From Streptomyces deccanensis (GTDB taxonomy: Bacteria > Actinomycetota > Actinomycetes > Streptomycetales > Streptomycetaceae), in assembly GCF_022385335.1 (NCBI RefSeq), contig NZ_CP092431.1, positions 2,604,001 through 2,668,000 on the forward strand: a stretch of 64,000 nt of DNA, read 5' to 3'. Below, one piece after another: positions 50,483 through 59,032 of this stretch. Made by a program: the position numbers and the translations under genes. The stretch's first letter is position 1. Each line of letters opens with the position of its first letter. A model generated the notes under the pieces. The model searched no databases. It saw only the letters and a list, made by a program, of their open reading frames with translations, and was not told where the DNA came from.

Positions 50483-52291
50483 ATGCCCTTGAACCGCCGG
50501 AAGTTCCTGAAGAAGTCGGCCGTGACCGGTGCGGGTGTGGCCGTCGCCGGTACGGCGCTCGCTCCGAGCGCTCAGGCGGCCGAGGTGAAGCCCGAGGGGA
50601 AGCGGGCCCCGAAGCGGTACAGCTTCACCGTGATGGGGACGACCGACCTGCACGGGAACGTCTTCAACTGGGACTACTTCACGGACAAGGAGTTCGACGA
50701 CAAGGCGCACAACGACGTCGGTCTGGCGAAGATCTCCACGCTGGTGAACCGGATCCGCAAGGAGAAGGGGCGCCGGAACACGCTGCTCATCGACGCCGGT
50801 GACACCATTCAGGGCACGCAGCTGTCGTACTACTACGCGAAGGTGGACCCGATCACCGCCAAGGGTGGTCCGGTGCATCCGATGGCGCAGGCCATGAACG
50901 CGATCGACTACGACGCGGCGGCACTGGGCAACCACGAGTTCAACTACGGCATCCCGGTGCTGCGGAAGTTCCAGGAGCAGTGTCGTTTCCCGTTGCTGGG
51001 GGCGAACGCGCTGGACGCGAAGACGCTGCGGCCGGCTTTCCCGCCGTACAGCATGCACCGGTTGCGTACGCCGCACGGACGTGATGTGAAGGTGGCGGTG
51101 CTGGGGCTGACGAACCCGGGGATCGCGATCTGGGACAAGGCGAACGTGCAGGGGAAGATGACGTTCCCGGGGCTGGAGGAGCAGGCGGCGAAGTGGGTGC
51201 CGAAGCTGCGGTCGATGGGGGCGGACGTCGTCATCGTGTCGGCGCACAGCGGTTCGTCGGGGACGTCGTCGTACGGTGACCAGTTGCCGTACATCGAGAA
51301 CGCCGCCGGGCTGGTCGCCGAGCAGGTGCCGGGGATCGACGCGATTCTCGTCGGGCACGCGCACACGGAGATTCCGGAGTACTTCGTCACCAACAAGGAG
51401 ACGGGTAAGCAGGTCGTGCTGTCGGAGCCGTTGAAGTGGGGGCAGCGGCTGACGCTGTTCGACTTCGAGCTGGTGTGGAGCAAGGGCTGCTGGAAGGTCG
51501 AGAAGGTCGCGGCGCAGGTGCTCAACTCCAACACGGTGGAGGAGGACCCGGTGATCGTGAAGATGCTGGGTGACGAGCACGAGAAGGTCGTGGCGTACGT
51601 CAATCAGGTCATCGGTACGAATGCCGCCGAGATGACGTCGGTGGAGGCGCCGTACAAGGATGTGGCGATCATCGATCTGATCAACCACATCCAGGCCGAC
51701 ACGGTGAAGCAGGCGCTGTCCGCGACGGAGTACGGGTCGTTGCCGGTGCTGTCGCAGGCGGCCGCGTTCTCGCGGAGCGCGGTGATTCCGGCGGGGGACG
51801 TCACCATTCGGGACGTCGCAGGTCTGTACGTCTTCGAGAACACGCTGGAGGCGCGTCTGATGACGGGTGCGCAGATGAAGGCGTACCTGGAGTACTCGGC
51901 GAACTACTTCGTGCAGACGGCGGCGGACGCAGTGGTCGACCCGGCGAAGCTGACGAACGCGAACGGGACGCCGGACTACAACTACGACGCGGTGAGCGGG
52001 CTGTCGTACGAGATCGACATCGCGAAGCCGGCGGGGTCGCGCATCACGAACGTGCGGTTCGAGGGTGCTCCGCTGGCGGACGAGCAGAAGTTCGTGTTCG
52101 CGGTGAACAACTACCGGGCCAACGGTGGTGGCAACTTCCCGCATGTGGCCGCGGCGCAGTTGCTGTGGTCGAACTCGGACGAGATCCGTAACACGATGAT
52201 CGCGTGGGTGAAGGCGAAGGGGTCGATCGACCCGGCCGATTTCGCTTCGGTGGACTGGAAGCTGACGCGGAACGGTACGCCGGTCTTCTAG
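50483..52291 (+). CDS. Tat-exported 5'-nucleotidase / 2',3'-cyclic phosphodiesterase family enzyme
   Basis: A 602-residue secreted metallophosphoesterase. The signal carries a twin-arginine motif (NRRKFLKK), a hydrophobic core and APSAQA cleavage site. Metal-binding motifs are GTTDLHGN, LIDAGDTIQG, LGNHEFNYG, VSAHSG and VGHAHTE. The C-terminal 5'-nucleotidase domain has the substrate-binding RDVAGLYVFENTLEARLMTG and FVFAVNNYRANGGGNFPH segments. It probably releases phosphate and nucleosides from external nucleotides. The ATG at 50483 follows GAGGAG. A strong terminator lies 28 bp after the stop. Confidence 0.93.
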   Translation: MPLNRRKFLKKSAVTGAGVAVAGTALAPSAQAAEVKPEGKRAPKRYSFTVMGTTDLHGNVFNWDYFTDKEFDDKAHNDVGLAKISTLVNRIRKEKGRRNTLLIDAGDTIQGTQLSYYYAKVDPITAKGGPVHPMAQAMNAIDYDAAALGNHEFNYGIPVLRKFQEQCRFPLLGANALDAKTLRPAFPPYSMHRLRTPHGRDVKVAVLGLTNPGIAIWDKANVQGKMTFPGLEEQAAKWVPKLRSMGADVVIVSAHSGSSGTSSYGDQLPYIENAAGLVAEQVPGIDAILVGHAHTEIPEYFVTNKETGKQVVLSEPLKWGQRLTLFDFELVWSKGCWKVEKVAAQVLNSNTVEEDPVIVKMLGDEHEKVVAYVNQVIGTNAAEMTSVEAPYKDVAIIDLINHIQADTVKQALSATEYGSLPVLSQAAAFSRSAVIPAGDVTIRDVAGLYVFENTLEARLMTGAQMKAYLEYSANYFVQTAADAVVDPAKLTNANGTPDYNYDAVSGLSYEIDIAKPAGSRITNVRFEGAPLADEQKFVFAVNNYRANGGGNFPHVAAAQLLWSNSDEIRNTMIAWVKAKGSIDPADFASVDWKLTRNGTPVF

Positions 52292-52317
52292 ACGTTCTAG
52301 ACGGTACGCCGGTCTTC
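52272..52317. repeat. 17-bp direct repeat at the 3' end of the nucleotidase gene
   Basis: ACGGTACGCCGGTCTTC encodes the last residues at 52272-52288 and is repeated exactly at 52301-52317, after the stop. The 29-bp period suggests a small tandem duplication of the gene end. Confidence 0.7.
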
Positions 52318-52319
52318 CA

Positions 52320-52370
52320 GGGGGAGGCGGCCGTGGCGGTTGCTGCGGCCGCCTCCCCCTTTCTTCTTTT
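52320..52370 (+). terminator. Terminator of the 5'-nucleotidase gene
   Basis: GGGGGAGGCGGCCG (52320-52333) pairs with CGGCCGCCTCCCCC (52346-52359) around a 12-nt loop and is followed by TTTCTTCTTTT. A textbook intrinsic terminator. It could also help end the convergent hydroxylase transcript. Confidence 0.92.
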
Positions 52371-52379
52371 GCCTGTCGG

Positions 52380-53816
52380 CTACCGCACGTCGACCAGGGG
52401 GGTGAGGGGGACGGCGGAGTCGGGCCTGCGGGCGGGTGGGATCTGCGGGTGGGGTTCGAGGCCGAAGGTGGTGAAGGCGGTGCGGCGGGGCAGGGGGTAG
52501 GGCTCCTTGTCGGTGAGGGTGTTGAGGATGGTGGCGCTGCGCCAGGCGGCGAGGCCGAGGTCGGGGGCGCCGACGCCGTGGGTGTGGAGTTCGGCGTTCT
52601 GGACGTAGACGTGGCAGCCGGCGGCGGTGACGGACGGGTCGAGGATCATGCGGAAGTTCTCGTCGACGCGGGGTCGCTCGCGGTTGTCGCGCCGCATGTA
52701 CGGGTCGAGGCCGGCGAGGACGCGGTCCAGGGGGCGTTCGCGGTAGCCGGTGGCGAGGACGACGGCGTCGGTGGTGAGGCGGGAGCGGGTGCCCTGCTCG
52801 ACGTGTTCGAGGTGGAGTTCGACGCGGGTGGTGGCGAGTCGGCCGGCGGTGCGGACGTGGACGCCGGGGGTGAGGACGGCGTCGGGCCAGCCGCCGTCGA
52901 GGGTGCGGCGGTAGAGCTCGTCGTGGATGGCGGCGATGGTGTCGGCGCCGATGCCTTTGTGGAGCTGCCATTGGGCGGCGACGAGCCGGTCGCGGGTGGG
53001 TTCGGCGAGGGCGTGGAAGTAGCGGGTGTAGTCGGGGGTGAAGTGTTCCAGGCCCAGCTTGGAGTACTCCATGGGGGCGAACGCCTCGGTCCGGCCGAGC
53101 CAGTGCAGTCCTTCCCGGCCTGCGGGGCGGTGGCGGAGCAGGTCGAGGAAGACTTCGGCGCCGGACTGTCCGGCGCCGATGACGGTGACGTGTGGGGCGG
53201 TCAGGAGGCGGTCGCGTTCGCCGAGGTAGTCCGCGGCGTGGACGACGGGCACGCCGGCTGCTTCGACGAGTGGCTTGAGGGGTTCGGGGACGTACGGTTC
53301 GGTGCCGACGCCGAGCACGATGTTGCGGGCGTGGGTGCGGCCGAGGGCCTCGACCTCGCCGTCGGCATCGAGTCGGCTGAAGTCGACCTCGAAGAGGTCC
53401 CGTTCGGGGTTCCAGCGGACCGAGTCGACCTGGTGGCCGAACCGGAGTCCCGGCAGGTTCTCGGCGACCCAGCGGCAGTAGGCGTCGTACTCGGCGCGTT
53501 GGATGTGGAAGCGCTCGGCGAAGTAGAACGGGAAGAGCCGGTCGCGGGTCCTGAGGTAGTTCAGGAACGACCAGGGGCTCACGGGGTCGGCGAGGGTCAC
53601 CAGGTCGGCCAGGAAAGGCACTTGGACGGTGGCGCCGTCGATGAGCAGGCCGGGGTGCCAGTCGAAGCCGGGGCGCTGTTCGTAGAAGACGGCGTCGAGT
53701 TCGGCGAGGGGGTGGGCGAGGGCGGCGAGGGAGAGGTTGGCGGGTCCGATGCCGACGCCGACGAGGTCGCGGGGGGCTTCGGGGTCGGGCTGGTCGTGTG
53801 CGGGGGTGGTGCTCAT
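52380..53816 (-). CDS. Siderophore-type N-hydroxylase (lysine N6-/ornithine N5-/diamine monooxygenase, DesB-like)
   Basis: A 478-residue flavin monooxygenase of the IucD/SidA/PvdA family. The FAD site is GVGIGPANLSLAALAHPLAE near residues 20-39, the NADPH site VTVIGAGQSGAEVFLDLL near 215, and the ATGYRER motif near 365. PFLADLVTLADPVSPWSFLN is the substrate-side hallmark. It N-hydroxylates a terminal amine as a step to hydroxamate siderophores. Its ATG overlaps the stop of the decarboxylase gene (ATGA), so the pair is coupled. In desferrioxamine clusters desC and desD follow; here the next gene is convergent and unrelated. Confidence 0.9.
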   Translation of the reverse strand: MSTTPAHDQPDPEAPRDLVGVGIGPANLSLAALAHPLAELDAVFYEQRPGFDWHPGLLIDGATVQVPFLADLVTLADPVSPWSFLNYLRTRDRLFPFYFAERFHIQRAEYDAYCRWVAENLPGLRFGHQVDSVRWNPERDLFEVDFSRLDADGEVEALGRTHARNIVLGVGTEPYVPEPLKPLVEAAGVPVVHAADYLGERDRLLTAPHVTVIGAGQSGAEVFLDLLRHRPAGREGLHWLGRTEAFAPMEYSKLGLEHFTPDYTRYFHALAEPTRDRLVAAQWQLHKGIGADTIAAIHDELYRRTLDGGWPDAVLTPGVHVRTAGRLATTRVELHLEHVEQGTRSRLTTDAVVLATGYRERPLDRVLAGLDPYMRRDNRERPRVDENFRMILDPSVTAAGCHVYVQNAELHTHGVGAPDLGLAAWRSATILNTLTDKEPYPLPRRTAFTTFGLEPHPQIPPARRPDSAVPLTPLVDVR

Positions 53817-55186
53817 GTGGGGGTGTGTCCTTCGGCGAGGCGTGCGAGGTCTACGAGCTTCAGCAGGGCGGTGAGTTCGTCCGGCCGGGCATGGGGGTTG
53901 AGCAGGGTGGCCTTGAGCCAGAGCCGGTCGTCGAGCTCGGCGCGGCCTATGACGGCCCGGCCGTCGTGGAGGAGCCGGCGGCGAACGGCTGCCACGGTCG
54001 TGTCGGGGGCTCCGGCGGGCCGGAAGAGGACCGTGCTGATGGTGGGCCGGTCGTGGAGCTCGAAGCCGGGGTGTGCCTCGACGGTGTCGGCGAAGTCCTG
54101 GGCGAGGGCGCAGACCTGGTCGACGAGTCGGCCGAGTCCGGTGCGGCCCAGGGTCTTGAGGGTGACGGCGGTCTTGAGGATGTCGGGCCGTCGGCTGGTG
54201 CGCAGTGACCGGCCGAGGAGGTCGGGCAGGCCGGCCTCGGTGTCGTCGTCGGCGTTGAGGTAGTCGGCGCGCTGGTGCAGGGCGGCGAGGTCGGCCGTGT
54301 CGCGTACGGCGAGGAGTCCGGCGGCTACCGGCTGCCAGCCCAGTTTGTGCAGGTCCAGGGTGACGGTGTGGGCGTGGGCGAGGCCGTCGAGTCGGGGCCG
54401 GTGGCGGTCGCTGAACAGGAGGCCTCCGCCGTAGGCGGCGTCGATGTGGAGCCGGGCGCCGTGGGTGTGGCACAGGTCGGCGATGGCGGGCAGGGGGTCG
54501 ATGAGTCCGGCGTCGGTGGTGCCGGCGGTGGCGGCGACGAGGAGGGGGCCGGGGAGGTGGGTGAGGGCGTCGTCCAGGGCGGCGGGGTCGAGGGTGCCGG
54601 CCGGGGTCGGGATGACGACGGGTTCGGGCAGGCCGAGGAGCCAGGCGGCGCGGGGCAGGGAGTGGTGGGCGTTGGCCCCGTGGACGAGTCGTACGCCGGG
54701 GTGTGTCTCCCGGGCCAGGAGCAGGGCGAGTTGGTTGGATTCGGTGCCGCCGGTGGTGACGAGCGCGTCGGCGGCGCCGGCCTCTTCGGCGAGGGCCCGG
54801 GTCACGAGGGCTTCGAGGGTGGAGGCGGCCGGGGCCTGGTCCCAGGAGTCGAGGGACGGGTTCAGCACGGAGACGGCGAGGTCCGCGGCGGCGGCGACGG
54901 CCAGGGGCGGGGTGTGCAGGTGAGCCGCGCAGAGGGGGTCGGCGGGGTCGGCGGTGCCGGCGGCGAGGGCGCGGACCAGGCGGTGCAGGGCGTCGGGGTC
55001 GCCGTCGGCGGGCAGCGGCTCTCCGAGGGCGTCCCGCACCATCGCCGCGACGGCCTCCGGGCCACCGGCGGGGAGGGGGCCGCCCCGTGTCCCGGCCCCT
55101 TCCCGCAGCGCGTCGAGCACGGTGTCGAGCAACGGCCGGAGCGCGCCGGGACCTTGGGGTCCCGAGGCGAGGGGCGGGGCGGTCAT
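53813..55186 (-). CDS. PLP-dependent group II decarboxylase (DesA-like)
   Basis: A 457-residue amino-acid decarboxylase of the aromatic/diaminobutyrate/lysine group. The PLP aspartate is in RLHIDAAYGGGLLF, the Schiff-base lysine in VTLDLHKLGWQPVAAG, and VTTGGTESNQLALLLARE is the cofactor phosphate region. DYLNADDDTEAGLPDLLGRS resembles siderophore-associated decarboxylases. It likely makes a diamine from lysine or a related amino acid for the coupled hydroxylase. The ATG follows CGGAGGA. No clear iron box (DmdR type) was found upstream. The N-terminal 70 residues diverge from typical DesA. Confidence 0.88.
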   Translation of the reverse strand: MTAPPLASGPQGPGALRPLLDTVLDALREGAGTRGGPLPAGGPEAVAAMVRDALGEPLPADGDPDALHRLVRALAAGTADPADPLCAAHLHTPPLAVAAAADLAVSVLNPSLDSWDQAPAASTLEALVTRALAEEAGAADALVTTGGTESNQLALLLARETHPGVRLVHGANAHHSLPRAAWLLGLPEPVVIPTPAGTLDPAALDDALTHLPGPLLVAATAGTTDAGLIDPLPAIADLCHTHGARLHIDAAYGGGLLFSDRHRPRLDGLAHAHTVTLDLHKLGWQPVAAGLLAVRDTADLAALHQRADYLNADDDTEAGLPDLLGRSLRTSRRPDILKTAVTLKTLGRTGLGRLVDQVCALAQDFADTVEAHPGFELHDRPTISTVLFRPAGAPDTTVAAVRRRLLHDGRAVIGRAELDDRLWLKATLLNPHARPDELTALLKLVDLARLAEGHTPT

Positions 55187-55290
55187 GGGTTCCTCCGAGC
55201 ACGGGGAATCCCATCTTGTACGCCAATCGGGTGCCGAGCCCGAAAAAGCAGCTAATTACAACCAAAAGAGGGTAGTGCAGCGCGCCCGAA

Positions 55291-55318
55291 AGGGGCGCGG
55301 GGAACTGCGCGACCAGCC
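55291..55318 (-). repeat. Dispersed 3'-end repeat, copy near pepN
   Basis: AGGGGCGCGGGGAACTGCGC followed by GACCAGCC is the reverse-strand form of the dispersed element. It lies 54 bp beyond the pepN stop on the side where pepN transcripts end, and 105 bp upstream of the decarboxylase start. Confidence 0.75.
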
Positions 55319-55371
55319 ACGAACGGCCCGCAGGCCCGCAGACGCCCCACGCCCCTACGGCGTGTCCCGGT

Positions 55372-57876
55372 CTACACCTCCCGAACCCGCAACGCCCTGG
55401 CGAGATCATCCAGTTGATCCACCAGCTTCCGCCGAAGCGCCGGGATCACCTCGCCGTCCTCAAGACACCGCTCCCCCAGCCCCAGTGTCTGCGGATCCAC
55501 GGCGTACACGGGGAACGCCCACCGTCCGGCGGCTTCCGCGATCGCCGGTCCGCGCCGAGCGGCGAGCGACACCGCGTCGGCCCAGTAGCGTTCGACGTAC
55601 TCCGTGAGGAGTTCCGCCTGTTCGGGCTGCCAGAAGCCCTGGGCGGTGGCGGTGAACAGGTAGTTGGAGAGGTCGTCGGTGGTGAACATCGCCTCCCAGG
55701 CGGCCTGCTTGGCCTCGGCGTCGGGCAGGGCGGCGCGGCAGCGGGCGGAGCCTTCGCGGCCGCTGGCGCTGGGGTCCCGCTCCAGTTCCTCGTCGATCGT
55801 GGCGGTGTCGACCGCGCCGAGGACGGCGAGCCGGCCGAGGACGCGCCAGCGCAGTTCGGGGTCGAGTTCGGGTCCGCCGGGGACCGTGCCGTCGGCGAGC
55901 CAGGCGGCGATGGTCTCGGGGTGGGCGGCGACGTCGATGAAGTGGCGTACGGCGGTGAGGCGCAGGCCGGGGTTGTCGCCGTCCTCGGTGCGGCGGATGA
56001 GGTCGCGGCAGAGGGAGCCGAGGGTGGCGAGGCCGGCGGCGCGCTGTTCGGGGGCGAGGTAGCGGCCTGTGACCTGGGTGCCGGCGAAGCCGAGGACGCC
56101 TTGGACGATGGCGAGGTCGGTCTCGCGCGGGAGGTGGGTGCGGGCGGCCTCCAGGTAGGCGGTGGGCGGGAGTTCGGCGTCGCGTACGGCGTCGCGCAGG
56201 GCGTTCCAGACGACGGCGCGGGTGAGCGGGTCGGGCAGGCCGCAGAGGTGGCCGGTGACGGCGGTGAAGGATTCGGGGTCGAAGCGGACCTTGGCGTAGG
56301 TGAGGTCGCCGTCGTTGAGGAGGAGCAGTGCGGGCCGCTTCCCGATGGGTTGGGCGGCGGTCTGGGGGAGGTCGAGTTCGACGCGGTCGCGGAGGGTGAG
56401 GTGGCCCTGGTCGTCGCCGTGGTCCCGGTCGTAGAGGCCGACGGCGATGCGGTGGGGGCGGCCGCCGGTGTGGGCGACGGTGAGGGTGTAGGTGCCGTCG
56501 GCGGTGCGGGTGACCTCGGGGGTGAGGGTGTCGACGCCGGTGGTGCGGAGCCAGGCGTCGGCCCAGGCGTGGACGTCGCGTTCGGTGGCGCCGGCGAGGT
56601 TGTCGATGAAGTCGGCGAGGGTGGCGTTGCCGAAGCGGTGGCGGGTGAAGTGGGCGTTGATGCCGGCGAGGAAGTCCTTCTCGCCGAGCCAGACGACGAG
56701 TTGGCGCAGGGCGGAGGCGCCCTTGGCGTAGGAGATGCCGTCGAAGTTGAGGAGGGCGGCGGCGGTGTCGTCGACGTTCTCGGGGGCGACGGGGTGGGTG
56801 GAGGGGCGCTGGTCGGCGTCGTAGCCCCAGGCCTTGCGGGCGACGCCGAAGTCGACCCAGGTGTCGGTGAAGCGGGACGCTTCGGTGAGGGTCTGGTAGC
56901 CCATGTACTCGGCGAAGGACTCGTTGAGCCAGATGTCGTCCCACCACTTGAGGGTGACGAGGTCGCCGAACCACATGTGGGCCATCTCGTGGGCGATGAC
57001 CATGGCGCGGGTCTGGCGTTCGGTGTCGGTGACGGCGGAGCGGTAGACGAACTCGTCGCGGAAGGTGACGAGGCCGGGGTTCTCCATGGCGCCGGCGTTG
57101 AACTCGGGGACGAAGGCCTGGTCGTAGGAGTCGAAGGGGTACGGCTCCTCGAACTTCTCGTGGTAGCGGTCGAAGAGGGCGCGGGTGACGTCGAGGATCT
57201 CGTCGGCGTCGGTGTCGAGGTGGGGGGCGAGGGAGCGGCGGCAGTGGATGCCGAAGGGCAGGCCGCGGTGTTCGGTGCGGACGGAGTGCCAGGGGCCGGC
57301 GGCGACGGCGACGAGGTAGGTGGAGATCAGCGGGGTGGTGGCGGCCCGCCAGGTGCCGTCGTCCTGTCGTTCGGTGATGCCGTTGGCGAGGACGGTCCAG
57401 CCTTCGGGGGCGGTGACGGTGAGGTCGAAGGCGGCCTTGAGGTCGGGTTGGTCGAAGGCGGCGAAGACGCGTTGGACGTCGTCCATGAAGAGCTGGGTGT
57501 AGAGGTAGGTCTCGCCGTCGGTGGGGTCGGTGAAGCGGTGCATGCCCTCGCCGGTGCGGGAGTAGCGCATGGCGGTGTCGACGCGCAGTTCGTGGTCGCC
57601 CGGGGTGAGGCCCTTGAGGGGCAGGCGGTTGCCGTCGAGGGTGGCCGGGTCGAGTGGTTCGCCGTCGAGGGTGACGGAGCGCAGTTCGGCGGGCTTGAGC
57701 TCGACGAAGGTGTCCGCGGCCTTCTTCTTCCCCCGCACGGTGAAGTGGATGGCGGTACGGGAGTCGAAGGTCTCGTCGCCGCGCGTGAGGTCGAGTGCGA
57801 TCTCGTAGCGGTGGACGTCGAGGAGCCGAGCACGGGCATGCGCTTCGTCGCGCGTCAGTACGGACATGAGGGACAT
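55372..57876 (-). CDS. pepN: Aminopeptidase N (M1 family)
   Basis: An 834-residue zinc aminopeptidase that removes N-terminal residues from peptides. The exopeptidase motif GAMENPGLVTF binds the free amino end, the zinc site is HEMAHMWFGDLVT with the third ligand in LNESFAEYMG, and a catalytic tyrosine lies in the downstream FDGISYAKGASALRQL region. The ERAP1-like C-terminal domain fills the last 350 residues. Cytoplasmic, no signal. The start may also be the ATG at 57867 (MSVLTRDEA), closer to homologues. Confidence 0.95.
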   Translation of the reverse strand: MSLMSVLTRDEAHARARLLDVHRYEIALDLTRGDETFDSRTAIHFTVRGKKKAADTFVELKPAELRSVTLDGEPLDPATLDGNRLPLKGLTPGDHELRVDTAMRYSRTGEGMHRFTDPTDGETYLYTQLFMDDVQRVFAAFDQPDLKAAFDLTVTAPEGWTVLANGITERQDDGTWRAATTPLISTYLVAVAAGPWHSVRTEHRGLPFGIHCRRSLAPHLDTDADEILDVTRALFDRYHEKFEEPYPFDSYDQAFVPEFNAGAMENPGLVTFRDEFVYRSAVTDTERQTRAMVIAHEMAHMWFGDLVTLKWWDDIWLNESFAEYMGYQTLTEASRFTDTWVDFGVARKAWGYDADQRPSTHPVAPENVDDTAAALLNFDGISYAKGASALRQLVVWLGEKDFLAGINAHFTRHRFGNATLADFIDNLAGATERDVHAWADAWLRTTGVDTLTPEVTRTADGTYTLTVAHTGGRPHRIAVGLYDRDHGDDQGHLTLRDRVELDLPQTAAQPIGKRPALLLLNDGDLTYAKVRFDPESFTAVTGHLCGLPDPLTRAVVWNALRDAVRDAELPPTAYLEAARTHLPRETDLAIVQGVLGFAGTQVTGRYLAPEQRAAGLATLGSLCRDLIRRTEDGDNPGLRLTAVRHFIDVAAHPETIAAWLADGTVPGGPELDPELRWRVLGRLAVLGAVDTATIDEELERDPSASGREGSARCRAALPDAEAKQAAWEAMFTTDDLSNYLFTATAQGFWQPEQAELLTEYVERYWADAVSLAARRGPAIAEAAGRWAFPVYAVDPQTLGLGERCLEDGEVIPALRRKLVDQLDDLARALRVREV

Positions 57877-57966
57877 GCTGCCTGATGCCCTTGACGCAGG
57901 ACAGGGGCGGGCCTGGTACGCGACCTATGTCCGGTCGTACGCGCCGTGCGCCCGGCCGTATGCGGC

Positions 57967-58491
57967 CTATGCCCGGTCCTTCGCGCCGTCGTGCTGCGCG
58001 GGGACGCGCCCCTTGTCGCGGTGGCCGCCGTCGCCGTGGCGTCGGGGTTCGTCGTGGTTCTTGAGGCGTGCGCGCAGGTCGCGGACCTCGCGTTCCAGGG
58101 CGTGGGAGCGTTCGTGGGCGTCGTAGAGGTAGCGGACCTTGGTGCGCAGGGCCCAGGGGTCGATGGGTTTCATGACGAGGTCGGCGACGCCGAGGCGGTA
58201 GGCGGTGGCGGTGAGTTCGGCGTCGGGGCCGAAGCCGGTGAGGAGGATGACGGGGATGTGCTGGGTCTGTTCGACGCCGCGCATGTAGCGGACGACGTCG
58301 AGGCCGCTGACGCCGGGCATGCGGACGTCGAGGAGGAGCAGGCCGACCTGGCCGCGGAGGACTTCCTTGAGCGCCGCGTCGCCGCTGGTGGCGCGCGTCA
58401 GCAGGTAGCCCAGGGGGGCCAGGGCGCTCTCCAGGGCGTACAGCGTGTCCTCATGGTCGTCGACGATGAGGATCTTGGCTTCCGACGGCAT
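57967..58491 (-). CDS. Single-domain response regulator with C-terminal coiled coil
   Basis: A 174-residue protein with a complete receiver domain: Asp11-Asp12 in LIVDDHEDT, phospho-acceptor Asp55 in LLLLDVRMPG, Thr in ILLTGFGPDA and Lys in DLVMKPIDPW. A coiled coil (HERSHALEREVRDLRARLKN) and a basic, His-rich tail follow; there is no DNA-binding domain. It may relay phosphate or bind a partner protein. No kinase is adjacent. Confidence 0.87.
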   Translation of the reverse strand: MPSEAKILIVDDHEDTLYALESALAPLGYLLTRATSGDAALKEVLRGQVGLLLLDVRMPGVSGLDVVRYMRGVEQTQHIPVILLTGFGPDAELTATAYRLGVADLVMKPIDPWALRTKVRYLYDAHERSHALEREVRDLRARLKNHDEPRRHGDGGHRDKGRVPAQHDGAKDRA

Positions 58492-58562
58492 GGCTTCTCA
58501 CGGTGTGTGGTCGATTCCTGACAAGCAGTGCTCACGCAGGATGCCCTTTGGCGGACTCGATG

Positions 58563-58949
58563 TCACTCCCCCGCGTCGGGTGCGGTGCCCGCCGCGCTGT
58601 TCAGGGCGTCGTCCGCGATGCGTTCGTGGTGGCGGATGACCTCGGCGATGATGAAGTTGAGCAGTTTCTCCGCGAACGCCGGGTCCAGTTTGGCGCTTTC
58701 GGCGAGGCCGCGCAGGCGGTTGATCTGCTGGGCCTCGCGGCCCGGGTCGGCGGCGGGCAGGTGGTGCGCGGCCTTGAGGTGGCCGACCCGCTGGGTGCAC
58801 TTGAAGCGTTCGGCGAGCATGTGGACGACGGCGGCGTCGATGTTGTCGATGCTGTCGCGCAGCCGGGTGAGTTCGGCCCGGACGTCCGCGTCGACGTCGC
58901 CGGCCGGGGCGGCGCCGCTGTTCGCCTGGTTGGTGTTGCTGGTGGTCAT
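58563..58949 (-). CDS. Chorismate mutase, AroQ class
   Basis: A 128-residue AroQ-type enzyme converting chorismate to prephenate for Phe/Tyr synthesis. The helical core has LRDSIDNIDAAVVHMLAERF (conserved Arg and Asp), RVGHLKAAHHLPAADPGREA with the active-site Lys, and FAEKLLNFIIAEVIRHHERI. Cytoplasmic, no signal. The ATG at 58949 is preferred because AGGGTGA precedes it; a GTG at 58958 is in frame. The Asn/Thr-rich N-terminus is not part of the domain. Confidence 0.92.
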   Translation of the reverse strand: MTTSNTNQANSGAAPAGDVDADVRAELTRLRDSIDNIDAAVVHMLAERFKCTQRVGHLKAAHHLPAADPGREAQQINRLRGLAESAKLDPAFAEKLLNFIIAEVIRHHERIADDALNSAAGTAPDAGE

Positions 58950-59032
58950 GGTCGTCACCCTACGACGCCGTGGTTCGCGGCCCGCACCGGCTTAGAGTGG
59001 AACGTATCGGGGCGTCTTCTGGGGGTGCGGAC

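Noticed and set aside
55187..55290. DmdR/IdeR iron box upstream of the decarboxylase/hydroxylase pair
   Set aside because: I looked for the TTAGGTTAG-type palindrome on both strands and found nothing convincing. AT-rich bases near 55248-55260 do not match.
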